A DNA stretch of 8,626 nt from Ruminococcus sp. UBA946 (GTDB taxonomy: Bacteria; Bacillota; Clostridia; Oscillospirales; Ruminococcaceae): contig DBCY01000046.1 of the NCBI GenBank assembly GCA_002293295.1, positions 1-8,626 of the forward strand, read 5' to 3'. A program made the translations under genes and the position numbers. The notes below the pieces were generated by a model that worked only from the letters and a program-made list of their open reading frames with translations, ran no database searches and was not told where the DNA came from. Each line of letters begins with the position of its first letter. Positions within the stretch are counted from its first letter, which is position 1. Positions 1-5,397 of the stretch are shown here, in pieces.

Positions 1-47
1 TATTTAATCATTAAATAATTATAATTAATAATAAGGGATGTGTTATT

Positions 48-338
48 ATGTTATTAAGATTTAATGAAAGATTAATTGAATTAAGAAAACGCATGAATTT
101 AACACAAGAAGCTTTAGCAAACAGACTTGATATAAAAAGAAGTTCTGTTAATTCATGGGAGATGGGAATAAGTGAACCTACTGCTAAGCATATTGTTGAC
201 TTGGCATTCATTTTTAATTGCAGCACAGATTATCTTCTGTCTATAGATAATAAAGAATTAGTTGATATTTCATCAGTTAATGAACAAGACAAGTTATTTA
301 TTCTATCATTAATTGACAGATTGAAATGTGATGAGTAA
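48..338 (+). CDS. XRE-family helix-turn-helix transcriptional regulator
   Basis: A 96-residue protein, most of it one HTH_3/XRE DNA-binding domain at about residues 7-61. The repressor pattern is visible: LRKRMNLTQEALANRL forms helices 1-2, IKRSSVNSWEMG covers the turn and recognition helix, and STDYLL closes the fold. The remaining 30 or so residues are charged and carry no known effector domain, so it probably acts as a small cytoplasmic dimeric repressor. The ATG is preceded by AAGGGA (33-38) at nine-base spacing. It is markedly more AT-rich than the genes from 606 to 5312, which suggests transfer or the edge of an accessory segment. A terminator at 397-439 ends its transcript, so it is not cotranscribed with anything to the right. 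Its target is unknown, and the relevant partner may lie left of the window. Confidence 0.9.
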   Translation: MLLRFNERLIELRKRMNLTQEALANRLDIKRSSVNSWEMGISEPTAKHIVDLAFIFNCSTDYLLSIDNKELVDISSVNEQDKLFILSLIDRLKCDE

Positions 339-396
339 TAATGATATTTTCCTCTTATGTTTAATGATGATTTTAACCCCCCCTCTAATATAAAAT

Positions 397-439
397 GCGC
401 TTTGAAATGGCTTTTAAAGTCAATTCAGAACGCTTTTTT
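397..439 (+). terminator. Intrinsic terminator after the XRE regulator
   Basis: A 15-base stem (397-411 with 419-433) has 11 Watson-Crick pairs, two G-U pairs and two mismatches around a 7-base loop. It is followed directly by six T residues (434-439). It lies 58 bases after the regulator stop codon. Confidence 0.75.
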
Positions 440-467
440 AATATACAGTATGACTGCGTGATAATAA

Positions 468-566
468 TATTACAGAAGCGGCAAGAACGGCAAAACCGCA
501 CAGATACCCCCCTATGACATCGATGGGCTTATGGACTCCAGGATAAATCCGGCTGAAGCCTATTAA
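468..566 (+). pseudogene. Possible gene remnant (C-terminal fragment, unidentified)
   Basis: This is an open stretch of 32 codons with no start. It follows three consecutive in-frame stops (459-467) and ends at TAA (564-566). The translation contains IPPYDIDGLMDSRINPAEAY, whose acidic, Pro- and Gly-containing composition looks like genuine protein rather than noise. Base composition rises here to that of the core genes, unlike the AT-rich regulator just upstream. I do not recognise the family. It could be the tail of a decayed gene or chance, so confidence is low. Confidence 0.2.
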
Positions 567-626
567 AAAGCACGAATACGGCTGAAAAAGTTAAAACGGC
601 ATTTTTCAGGGGTTTTCTTTTCGTGC
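565..626 (-). terminator. Compound intrinsic terminator overlapping the end of the 606-1199 gene
   Basis: Read on the minus strand, an outer 7-bp stem (GCACGAA, 626-620, with TTCGTGC, 576-570) encloses an inner 8-bp stem (CTGAAAAA, 609-602, with TTTTTCAG, 589-582). It is followed at once by TTTTT (569-565). The first arm of each stem, and the TGA stop (608-606), lie inside the coding sequence. It ends the minus-strand operon 2007-606. Confidence 0.7.
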
Positions 627-1199
627 AGCGTATAAACAGGTATGCACATTATACTGCTTTATATATTTTCCTACGGTTTCATCGCTCCAGACACAGGCTT
701 CGACATACCTCTCCGGTCCGTGCGCGCCGTCGCCGTTCCAGTCCTGAGGCAGACCATATTTTTTTATCACCTCTGTAATCTCGTCATAAGTATAAAGTTT
801 ATTGCGGTATTCCCTGCCGTCCATTTTATGCTTCCGCAGGCTGAAAACCGGGTGGGAATCGCCGTATGTAAACGAGATTGTTTTCAAGTCAAACTCTTCA
901 ATCGGGATTTTTATAAAATCAATGTTTTCATACCAGGTCATAAGCCACGGGCTGTGTTCTACAGTCATATAATGGGGAGTCTGCCTTTTTATTATACCGC
1001 CCTTTTTTATAAATTCCGTCCTTAATATTTCTTCATAAAAACGGCGGTCATCAACATAACCGGGGTGACGCTGTGCGTTTTGTGTATCCGGCTTTGTTTC
1101 CTTTATTTTTAAAAGGAGAGCCTTTGCTTCCTCTATGGGAATATCCGATAAATTAACGAAAGGACCTACGGATTTGTCAAAATAATGATATAAAAATAT
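606..1199 (-). CDS. Conserved hypothetical protein with apparent ATA start codon
   Basis: The first ATG in this frame (968) gives only 120 residues, but the frame stays open far upstream with protein-like sequence, including FLYHYFDKSVGPFVNLSDIPIEEAKA (in two pieces: FLYHYFDKSVGPF, VNLSDIPIEEAKA) and later PHYMTVEHSPWLMTWYE. AAAAAGGAG (1216-1208) lies exactly eight bases before ATA at 1199, giving 197 residues. No ATG, GTG or TTG occurs in frame between the upstream stop (1229-1227) and 968. From memory this is a widespread, uncharacterised family of gut Clostridia, usually starting with a Met just before the LYHYYDK-like motif; its function is unknown. Conserved-looking blocks are IPIEEFDLKTISFTYGDSHP, YTYDEI, YGLPQDWN and GPERYVEA. 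There is no signal peptide or membrane segment. It follows the membrane-protein gene by 37 bases and probably shares its transcript. The start could be a real AUA initiation, a mutated ATG that lowers expression, or a sequencing error. Confidence 0.75.
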   Translation of the reverse strand: MFLYHYFDKSVGPFVNLSDIPIEEAKALLLKIKETKPDTQNAQRHPGYVDDRRFYEEILRTEFIKKGGIIKRQTPHYMTVEHSPWLMTWYENIDFIKIPIEEFDLKTISFTYGDSHPVFSLRKHKMDGREYRNKLYTYDEITEVIKKYGLPQDWNGDGAHGPERYVEACVWSDETVGKYIKQYNVHTCLYAARKENP

Positions 1200-1236
1200 A
1201 AAAACAACTCCTTTTTCGGATTGCTGTCAATATTCA

Positions 1237-2007
1237 TTAAAGTAAAATAATAATCAGTATTCCAAACCCCAGGGATATTAAACCGAAAATTATATCTACC
1301 TTACTGCTTTTCCTGCCGTACCGGCTCCTTACGGGCTGGTATAAAACACAGAACGAACCGAATACTATCAGAAACCCTGAAATTAATAACCTTATAATTG
1401 TAAGGCTCTCCTCGCTGACTGAAAACATGAATTTAAATATAAGCGATGTTATAATTCCAAGGACGGAACCAAGAATCAAATAAAACACAGGGCGGTCATA
1501 ATCTACGGGCGGTTCTTTGTAATTTATGAACTCAATGCCGCGGTTTTCGGTTAATGCCGTAAGCTCATTGTAAAAACCCTCAAAATCATTAAGACCGTTT
1601 ATAAAAAACGGTTTTTCTTCGGAGGTTTTAAATCTTATTTCCCTTATATAACCTTTGCAGGTTCTTTTAACGCGTATGCTTTTTATTCCGCTCAGAGGGT
1701 AATTTTCGCTGAAATCAACGTATTGTTTTTCAATTGCTTCGCCTGAAAGATAAAACTTCCAGTCTGACTGCCTGTTAAGCATTTTACTGACTACAATTAT
1801 CAGAAGAGCCGTAACGGCAGCTGCAATAATTATCAGGGTAACTGATATTTCGGGAAAAGAAACAACCGGTCTGAACGCAAAAATTAAAACAGTCAGCTCA
1901 AAGCTTATGAGCATTTTTGAAAAATCAAGCTTCCTGCGCCTCATTTCCCTTGCATTAACCGTATATTCCTTAAAACCGGAGTTTCCGGCTGTATCCTTTG
2001 ATTTCAT
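1237..2007 (-). CDS. Five-segment membrane protein with a PH-like central domain
   Basis: A 256-residue protein of no recognised named family. A basic N-terminus (REMRRRKLDF) precedes two hydrophobic segments at about 32-51 and 54-75. A soluble block at about 82-153 follows, with the alternating beta pattern and terminal helix of bacterial PH-like (DUF304/YcxB-type) domains: WKFYLSGEAIEKQYVDF, SGIKSIRV, YIREIRFK, then DFEGFYNELTAL. Three more membrane segments lie at about 174-196, 201-224 and 238-256, and the protein ends inside the last. The PH assignment is inferred from pattern only. A TTG at 2034 would add nine residues, but AGAAAGG (2026-2020) lies downstream of it and serves the ATG at 2007 (12-base spacing), so I chose 2007. 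A sigma-A-type promoter stands at 2090-2118. The 606-1199 gene follows in the same direction, so the two are probably one operon. Confidence 0.75.
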   Translation of the reverse strand: MKSKDTAGNSGFKEYTVNAREMRRRKLDFSKMLISFELTVLIFAFRPVVSFPEISVTLIIIAAAVTALLIIVVSKMLNRQSDWKFYLSGEAIEKQYVDFSENYPLSGIKSIRVKRTCKGYIREIRFKTSEEKPFFINGLNDFEGFYNELTALTENRGIEFINYKEPPVDYDRPVFYLILGSVLGIITSLIFKFMFSVSEESLTIIRLLISGFLIVFGSFCVLYQPVRSRYGRKSSKVDIIFGLISLGFGILIIILL

Positions 2008-2089
2008 TAATAAAACCGACCTTTCTGGCAGCAATCCCGGTTAAATCGGAGGCGTTATAACTTTGTTCCGTTCAGTTATGCCAGTTATA

Positions 2090-2118
2090 ATTTTACCACA
2101 GCGCGGCAGAGCCGTCAA
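2090..2118 (-). promoter_or_regulatory. Sigma-A-type promoter of the 2007-606 operon
   Basis: On the minus strand TTGACG (2118-2113) and TAAAAT (2095-2090) are separated by exactly 17 bases, which predicts a start near 2083 and a leader of about 76 bases. CAGTTAT is repeated directly on the plus strand at 2073-2079 and 2082-2088, over the predicted start site, and could be an operator. Confidence 0.65.
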
Positions 2119-2131
2119 GCCTATTTATATT

Positions 2132-2264
2132 GTTCTTTCTTTTTTCTATCGCAAAAAAGAAAGAACCAAAGAAAAAATGCTCTTGAACGATAAAGGATTT
2201 CGCCGTTTGCGAACGGCGACCAAAGGCGCCGCCTTTGGAAACCGCAATTTTTTGAAAAAAATTG
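2132..2264. repeat. Train of four perfect hairpins (REP/MITE-like intergenic element)
   Basis: Four perfect inverted repeats follow one another. The first is a 14-bp stem 2132-2145/2153-2166 (GTTCTTTCTTTTTT arms, 7-base loop). The second is a 7-bp stem 2201-2207/2212-2218 (CGCCGTT/AACGGCG). The third is an 8-bp stem 2220-2227/2231-2238 (CCAAAGGC/GCCTTTGG). The fourth is a 9-bp stem 2245-2253/2256-2264 (CAATTTTTT/AAAAAATTG, 2-base loop). It lies between two divergent promoters and does not encode a credible protein. From memory, similar sequence is scattered between genes in gut Clostridia, but copy number cannot be judged from one window. Confidence 0.7.
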
Positions 2265-2333
2265 AGTAAAACTTTCAGTGAGTTCACAGCTTATTCACTC
2301 GTTAAAATACCCTGGATATTTATAGGCTGCCTA

Positions 2334-2362
2334 TTTACATAACTGATTATATGTAGTATAAT
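2334..2362 (+). promoter_or_regulatory. Near-consensus sigma-A promoter for the leader ORF and CPBP gene
   Basis: TTTACA (2334-2339), a 17-base spacer and a perfect TATAAT (2357-2362). Transcription should start near 2369, leaving only about 20 bases before the leader ORF at 2390. The segment between the hairpin train and this promoter (2265-2333) shows nothing else. Confidence 0.8.
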
Positions 2363-2389
2363 ATTGGTAAATAGATTGTTAAGGGGGAC

Positions 2390-2452
2390 ATGACTGATAA
2401 TACTCTGTACGGTTTATCCGCCGGATTAAATACAGTCAATGCGGTATTATGA
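2390..2452 (+). CDS. Putative 20-residue leader ORF overlapping the CPBP start
   Basis: ATG at 2390 opens a 20-codon frame (MTDNTLYG...VNAVL) that ends at TGA 2450-2452. Its stop overlaps the CPBP start as ATGA (2449-2452). TAAGGGGG (2380-2387) can pair with the 16S tail over eight bases, the strongest ribosome site near either gene. However, its last G lies only two bases before the ATG, which is short. The CPBP ATG itself has no comparable site, so initiation there may depend on ribosomes ending this frame. The peptide is unremarkable: no run of one amino acid that would mark an attenuator, and no clear membrane span. Translation is not proven. Confidence 0.45.
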   Translation: MTDNTLYGLSAGLNTVNAVL

Positions 2453-3747
2453 AAAAAACATTATTAAAGCCCTGCCACGGTATAATCCTGTTTGCCCTTG
2501 AATTGGCAATATTTATATTTGTCTGCGCTCCGCTTCAGTTAAGATTCGGCATGACAGGTCTTGCTGTTACGGAGATAATATTTATCCTGATTTCAGTTAT
2601 TCCGGTAATAATTACAAAAAATTCCGTCAAGGAGGTTTTTCCGGTAAAAAAACCCTCCGCCGGGCAGATTTTTGCGGTTATTCCGTTTTACATCTCAGGG
2701 TTCATCCTGAATATCCTTATAATATGGTGCATAACATATTTCTTCCCCGATGAAATGCTTCAGACTGAGCAGGGGATGACCGTTTTGTTCGCCTCGGTTC
2801 CGGCAATACTGTCCTTTATTATAGTAGCCGTAATGCCCGCCGTATGCGAGGAAGTCCTTCACAGGGGCTTCATTCAGCATTCAATGGGAAGCATTAGGAA
2901 TAAATGGGTTCTGGTTACTGTTATGGGTCTTATATTCGGGATTTTCCACCTCGACCCTGTCAGGTTTTTGTCAACAGCGATACTCGGAGCAATTTTAAGC
3001 TATATTATGTATGAAACAAAAAATATAATATTACCGGCGCTGTTCCATCTGTTAAACAATACTGTTTCGCTTCTGCCCACGCTTTTTCCGTCGGAAGAAA
3101 CGGGTGAAGCGGTTTCAGTATATATTTCGAAAGGTGATTTTTTATCGGTTTTGGGAGTTTATACTGTTATTTCAGCCGGAATACCATGGTTATTTTTACT
3201 GGGAAGCAAGCTTCTGCATAATAAGGAATATAACGCCGGAATAAAGAAATCCCGCAGAAAAGCTGTAATCGTCTCCGCAATAATAAGCCCTCTGCTGTTC
3301 GTTTCAGGATTAGCGGTAACAACAGCCGGAGGGATGGCGATTTTAAACAGCGAAGCCGTAACATCGTTTACAGGCGGATTTTCAGCGGCGGAATCCGGTG
3401 AGCATAAGCATAGCTTCACTGTAACGGAAAGCGGCGTATACGATATGAGTATTGATATGAAAACGCAGGGTTTTATAACCGACGCCAGAATTTCAGGCAG
3501 TGAAAATGAATACGTTTATCAGAAAGCCGCCGAATATTTTACGGACAGAAGCAAGCTTAATCTTAGCGAGGGCGAATATACTCTGGTTCTGACTTTCATC
3601 AAGGATAAGTCTGAAATAGAACCTTATTTTGAAAGCATGGGCTATACGGATTTACTTAAAAATCAGGAAAGTATGGATGAAATTTATAAGGCTTATGACA
3701 ATTCCCCTGAAAATTATGACTATACCCTTACGTTTACAGTAAAATAA
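2449..3747 (+). CDS. CPBP family intramembrane metalloprotease with extracytoplasmic C-terminal domain
   Basis: A 432-residue membrane protease of the CPBP (CAAX protease/Abi, type II CAAX-like) family. These enzymes act within the bilayer using glutamates and histidines; substrates are mostly unknown in bacteria. All three motifs are intact: CEEVLHRGF with E134, E135 and R139; FGIFH with F163 and H167; and HLLNN with H200 and N203. Hydrophobic segments fill the region up to about 298, with the last at about 271-298. Residues 305-432 then form a soluble beta-rich domain (HKHSFTVTESGVYDMSIDM..., ending DYTLTFTVK). This resembles a pre-peptidase or carbohydrate-binding type sandwich and probably faces outside; that fold is inference. 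Family members are often 200-300 residues, so this tail is an addition. The start at 2449 lacks a strong ribosome site and overlaps the leader ORF, which suggests translational coupling. The gene is driven by the promoter at 2334-2362. No immunity or bacteriocin gene lies beside it to hint at a substrate. Confidence 0.92.
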   Translation: MKKTLLKPCHGIILFALELAIFIFVCAPLQLRFGMTGLAVTEIIFILISVIPVIITKNSVKEVFPVKKPSAGQIFAVIPFYISGFILNILIIWCITYFFPDEMLQTEQGMTVLFASVPAILSFIIVAVMPAVCEEVLHRGFIQHSMGSIRNKWVLVTVMGLIFGIFHLDPVRFLSTAILGAILSYIMYETKNIILPALFHLLNNTVSLLPTLFPSEETGEAVSVYISKGDFLSVLGVYTVISAGIPWLFLLGSKLLHNKEYNAGIKKSRRKAVIVSAIISPLLFVSGLAVTTAGGMAILNSEAVTSFTGGFSAAESGEHKHSFTVTESGVYDMSIDMKTQGFITDARISGSENEYVYQKAAEYFTDRSKLNLSEGEYTLVLTFIKDKSEIEPYFESMGYTDLLKNQESMDEIYKAYDNSPENYDYTLTFTVK

Positions 3748-3795
3748 GCAGTACCTTGTAACAGCATTTTAAGTTACGAATAATAGATAAAAATA

Positions 3796-3852
3796 ATACC
3801 GCCGCAGGCGGTATAAAAGACGCAAAGCGCCTTCATTGTTAATTTGTTAATT
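3796..3852 (+). repeat. Hairpin plus CATTGTTAATT intergenic repeat
   Basis: A perfect 8-bp stem, ATACCGCC (3796-3803) with GGCGGTAT (3807-3814) around GCA, is followed by a GCG/CGC-containing linker. An AT-rich tail CATTGTTAATTTGTTAATT (3834-3852) comes next. There is no T-run after the stem, so it is a poor terminator for the CPBP gene. A shortened inverted relative lies at 8441-8471. Confidence 0.55.
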
Positions 3853-3879
3853 CATTTCTGCGTTGCCCTGTAAAACTTA

Positions 3880-3909
3880 TTGATTTCATGAAAATCCTCC
3901 CATACAATA
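3880..3909 (+). promoter_or_regulatory. Possible sigma-E (mother-cell) promoter of the spore hydrolase gene
   Basis: CATACAATA (3901-3909) is very close to the sigma-E minus-10 consensus CATACANT, and homologues of the downstream gene are sigma-E controlled in Bacillus. The expected minus-35 region at 3880-3887 (TTGATTTC) matches only partly. The start would fall near 3916, giving a leader of about 95 bases. Confidence 0.3.
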
Positions 3910-3929
3910 CAGCAATTCTGTCAGCGGAG

Positions 3930-3996
3930 CAGTATCAGAACCCTGTTTTAATCATGAAAAGTCTATTCTGAAAAAAATAATCATATGCTGATACTG
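3930..3996 (+). promoter_or_regulatory. 9-bp inverted repeat in the leader, ending at the ribosome site
   Basis: CAGTATCAG (3930-3938) and CTGATACTG (3988-3996) are perfect inverted repeats 49 bases apart. The right arm ends on the first G of the ribosome-binding sequence GGGTGAT (3996-4002). In RNA the arms could close a long hairpin against the ribosome site; in DNA they could be operator halves. Confidence 0.35.
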
Positions 3997-4010
3997 GGTG
4001 ATAAATGTAT

Positions 4011-5312
4011 ATGAATATTTATGTGGTTAAAAGCGGTGATACCGTCTACAGTATAGCAAACCGATTCGGGGTGTCGGCGGAAAGGATTATTTCCGACAAC
4101 GCCATTATTGACCCGTCAAAGCTTGCCGTGGGTCAGGCGATTCTTATTCTTTTCCCGGAAACGGTTCATACGGTAAAAGCGGGCGATACCTTTGCTGGTA
4201 TAGCACAGCAGTACGGAATACCCGTAATAAAGCTTTTCCAGAACAACCCTACTCTGACAAACGAACCGTATTTGCCTCCGGGCAGAGAGCTTACAATATT
4301 TTATGACGTTCATCCCGCTAAGAATATAATGGTAAGCGGCTTTGCTTACGATTTTATTGACCCTGCGGTTTATGAATCAGCACTTCCCTATATGACCTAC
4401 ACCATTCATTTCGGATACGGCTTTGATGAAAACGGCGATTTAATAACCATAGACGACAACCACCTTATAACGCTTGCCCACGCCTACAGAACGGCTGTTC
4501 TTCTAAGCCTGGGCACAATAAACCGTGACGGTACTTTCGGCTCGTCCAAAGTTGACCGGCTGCTCACCGATTCTGATTTTCAGAATAAGGTGCTGGACAG
4601 CATGATAAATGAAATAGCAGCGCGCGGAGCGCAGGGCATGGATATTGATATGGAATACATTCCTCCTCAGTACCGTTTGCAATTTTCAGCTTTTGTCCAG
4701 AACGCCGCGGAAAAGCTTACTGAGCTTGGGTATGTCCTGAATGTTGATTTGGCGCCTAAAACATCCGCCGGTCAGCCTGGTTTATTATATGAAGCCCATG
4801 ATTATAAATTGTTAGGCAGCTATGCCGATTATGTTTTCCTTATGACTTATGAGTGGGGATATACCTACGGTCCGCCCATGGCAATAGCGCCGATTAACAA
4901 TGTACGCCAAGTTCTTGAGTATGCGCTGACCGAAATCCCCGCCGATAAAATTTTCCTGGGTATCCCGAATTATGCATATGACTGGAAGCTTCCCTTTGAA
5001 AGGGGCGTTACGGCGGCTGTTACAATCAACAATTTAGGGGCTGTAAACCGTGCGGTTTTTTATAATGCCGAAATACAGTTTGATGAAAAATCAAAAAGCC
5101 CGTTTTATTATTACACCGACCCTTCCGATAACAGCGAGCATGTCGTTTGGTTTGAAGATGTCCGCAGTATGGAAGCTAAATATAACCTCGTATCCGAAAA
5201 AAACATACGGGGCTGCGGCTACTGGAACTTAATGTACCCGTTCCCGCAGAATTACCTGCTTTTAAATTCTATGTTCAATATAATAAAAATATGGGGCAAT
5301 ACGGTTCCTTAA
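4011..5312 (+). CDS. yaaH: LysM-LysM-GH18 spore cortex glycosidase (SleL/YaaH type)
   Basis: A 433-residue protein matching Bacillus YaaH/SleL along its whole length. That enzyme is an N-acetylglucosaminidase that degrades cortex peptidoglycan fragments during germination. Two LysM domains come first: IYVVKSGDTVYSIANRFGVS and following (about residues 3-46), and VHTVKAGDTFAGIAQQYGIP and following (about 52-96). A glycosidase family 18 barrel fills the rest. The GH18 motif MDIDMEY carries D211, D213 and the catalytic acid E215. YEAHDYKLLG, LMTYEWGY and the late GYWNL block are family landmarks. There is no signal peptide, as expected for a protein delivered to the forespore surface by LysM binding. 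ATG at 4005 would add two residues but lies only a few bases after GGGTGAT; the ATG at 4011 has eight-base spacing and gives the usual MxIYVV start. Its presence implies that the host sporulates. It is convergent with the methyltransferase gene and separated from it by a terminator. Confidence 0.93.
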   Translation: MNIYVVKSGDTVYSIANRFGVSAERIISDNAIIDPSKLAVGQAILILFPETVHTVKAGDTFAGIAQQYGIPVIKLFQNNPTLTNEPYLPPGRELTIFYDVHPAKNIMVSGFAYDFIDPAVYESALPYMTYTIHFGYGFDENGDLITIDDNHLITLAHAYRTAVLLSLGTINRDGTFGSSKVDRLLTDSDFQNKVLDSMINEIAARGAQGMDIDMEYIPPQYRLQFSAFVQNAAEKLTELGYVLNVDLAPKTSAGQPGLLYEAHDYKLLGSYADYVFLMTYEWGYTYGPPMAIAPINNVRQVLEYALTEIPADKIFLGIPNYAYDWKLPFERGVTAAVTINNLGAVNRAVFYNAEIQFDEKSKSPFYYYTDPSDNSEHVVWFEDVRSMEAKYNLVSEKNIRGCGYWNLMYPFPQNYLLLNSMFNIIKIWGNTVP

Positions 5313-5330
5313 CTTTCATATAAAACAAAG

Positions 5331-5373
5331 GGCTTGAAATCATAAAATTGGTTTCAAGCCGTTTATTATATTT
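5331..5373. terminator. Bidirectional terminator between convergent genes
   Basis: An 11-bp stem (5331-5341 with 5350-5360, one G-U pair, 8-base loop) has GGCTTGAAA/TTTCAAGCC as its core. On the plus strand the T-rich run GTTTATTATATTT follows; on the minus strand CTTTGTTTTATA follows. It ends the spore hydrolase transcript and, 38 bases past its stop, the methyltransferase transcript. Confidence 0.8.
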
Positions 5374-5397
5374 ACTAATAATATTTTGAGCATATAA

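Noticed and set aside
1..47. TATAAT at 20-25 as the promoter of the XRE regulator
   Set aside because: Transcription would start on or after the ribosome site at 33-38. The true promoter is probably left of the window.
642..1025. Plus-strand reading frame of 127 codons
   Set aside because: It lies opposite the conserved minus-strand gene 606-1199, whose frame has the ribosome site and family motifs.
1997..2034. TTG at 2034 as the start of the five-segment membrane protein
   Set aside because: The only good ribosome site (AGAAAGG, 2026-2020) lies after it and before the ATG at 2007.
2063..2269. 68-codon plus-strand reading frame through the hairpin train
   Set aside because: Its codons follow the inverted repeats, it has no convincing ribosome site, and the peptide (RKKERTKEK..., ATKGAAFG) is what this kind of palindromic DNA gives when translated. 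The opposite-strand frame at 2093-2287 is equally empty.
3796..3814. Hairpin after the CPBP gene as its terminator
   Set aside because: The stem is perfect but is followed by AAAAGACGC rather than T residues. It is better read as part of the intergenic repeat.
3982..3989. CATATGCT as an alternative sigma-E minus-10 box
   Set aside because: Transcription would begin on top of the ribosome site, leaving no usable leader. CATACAATA at 3901 is better placed and closer to consensus.
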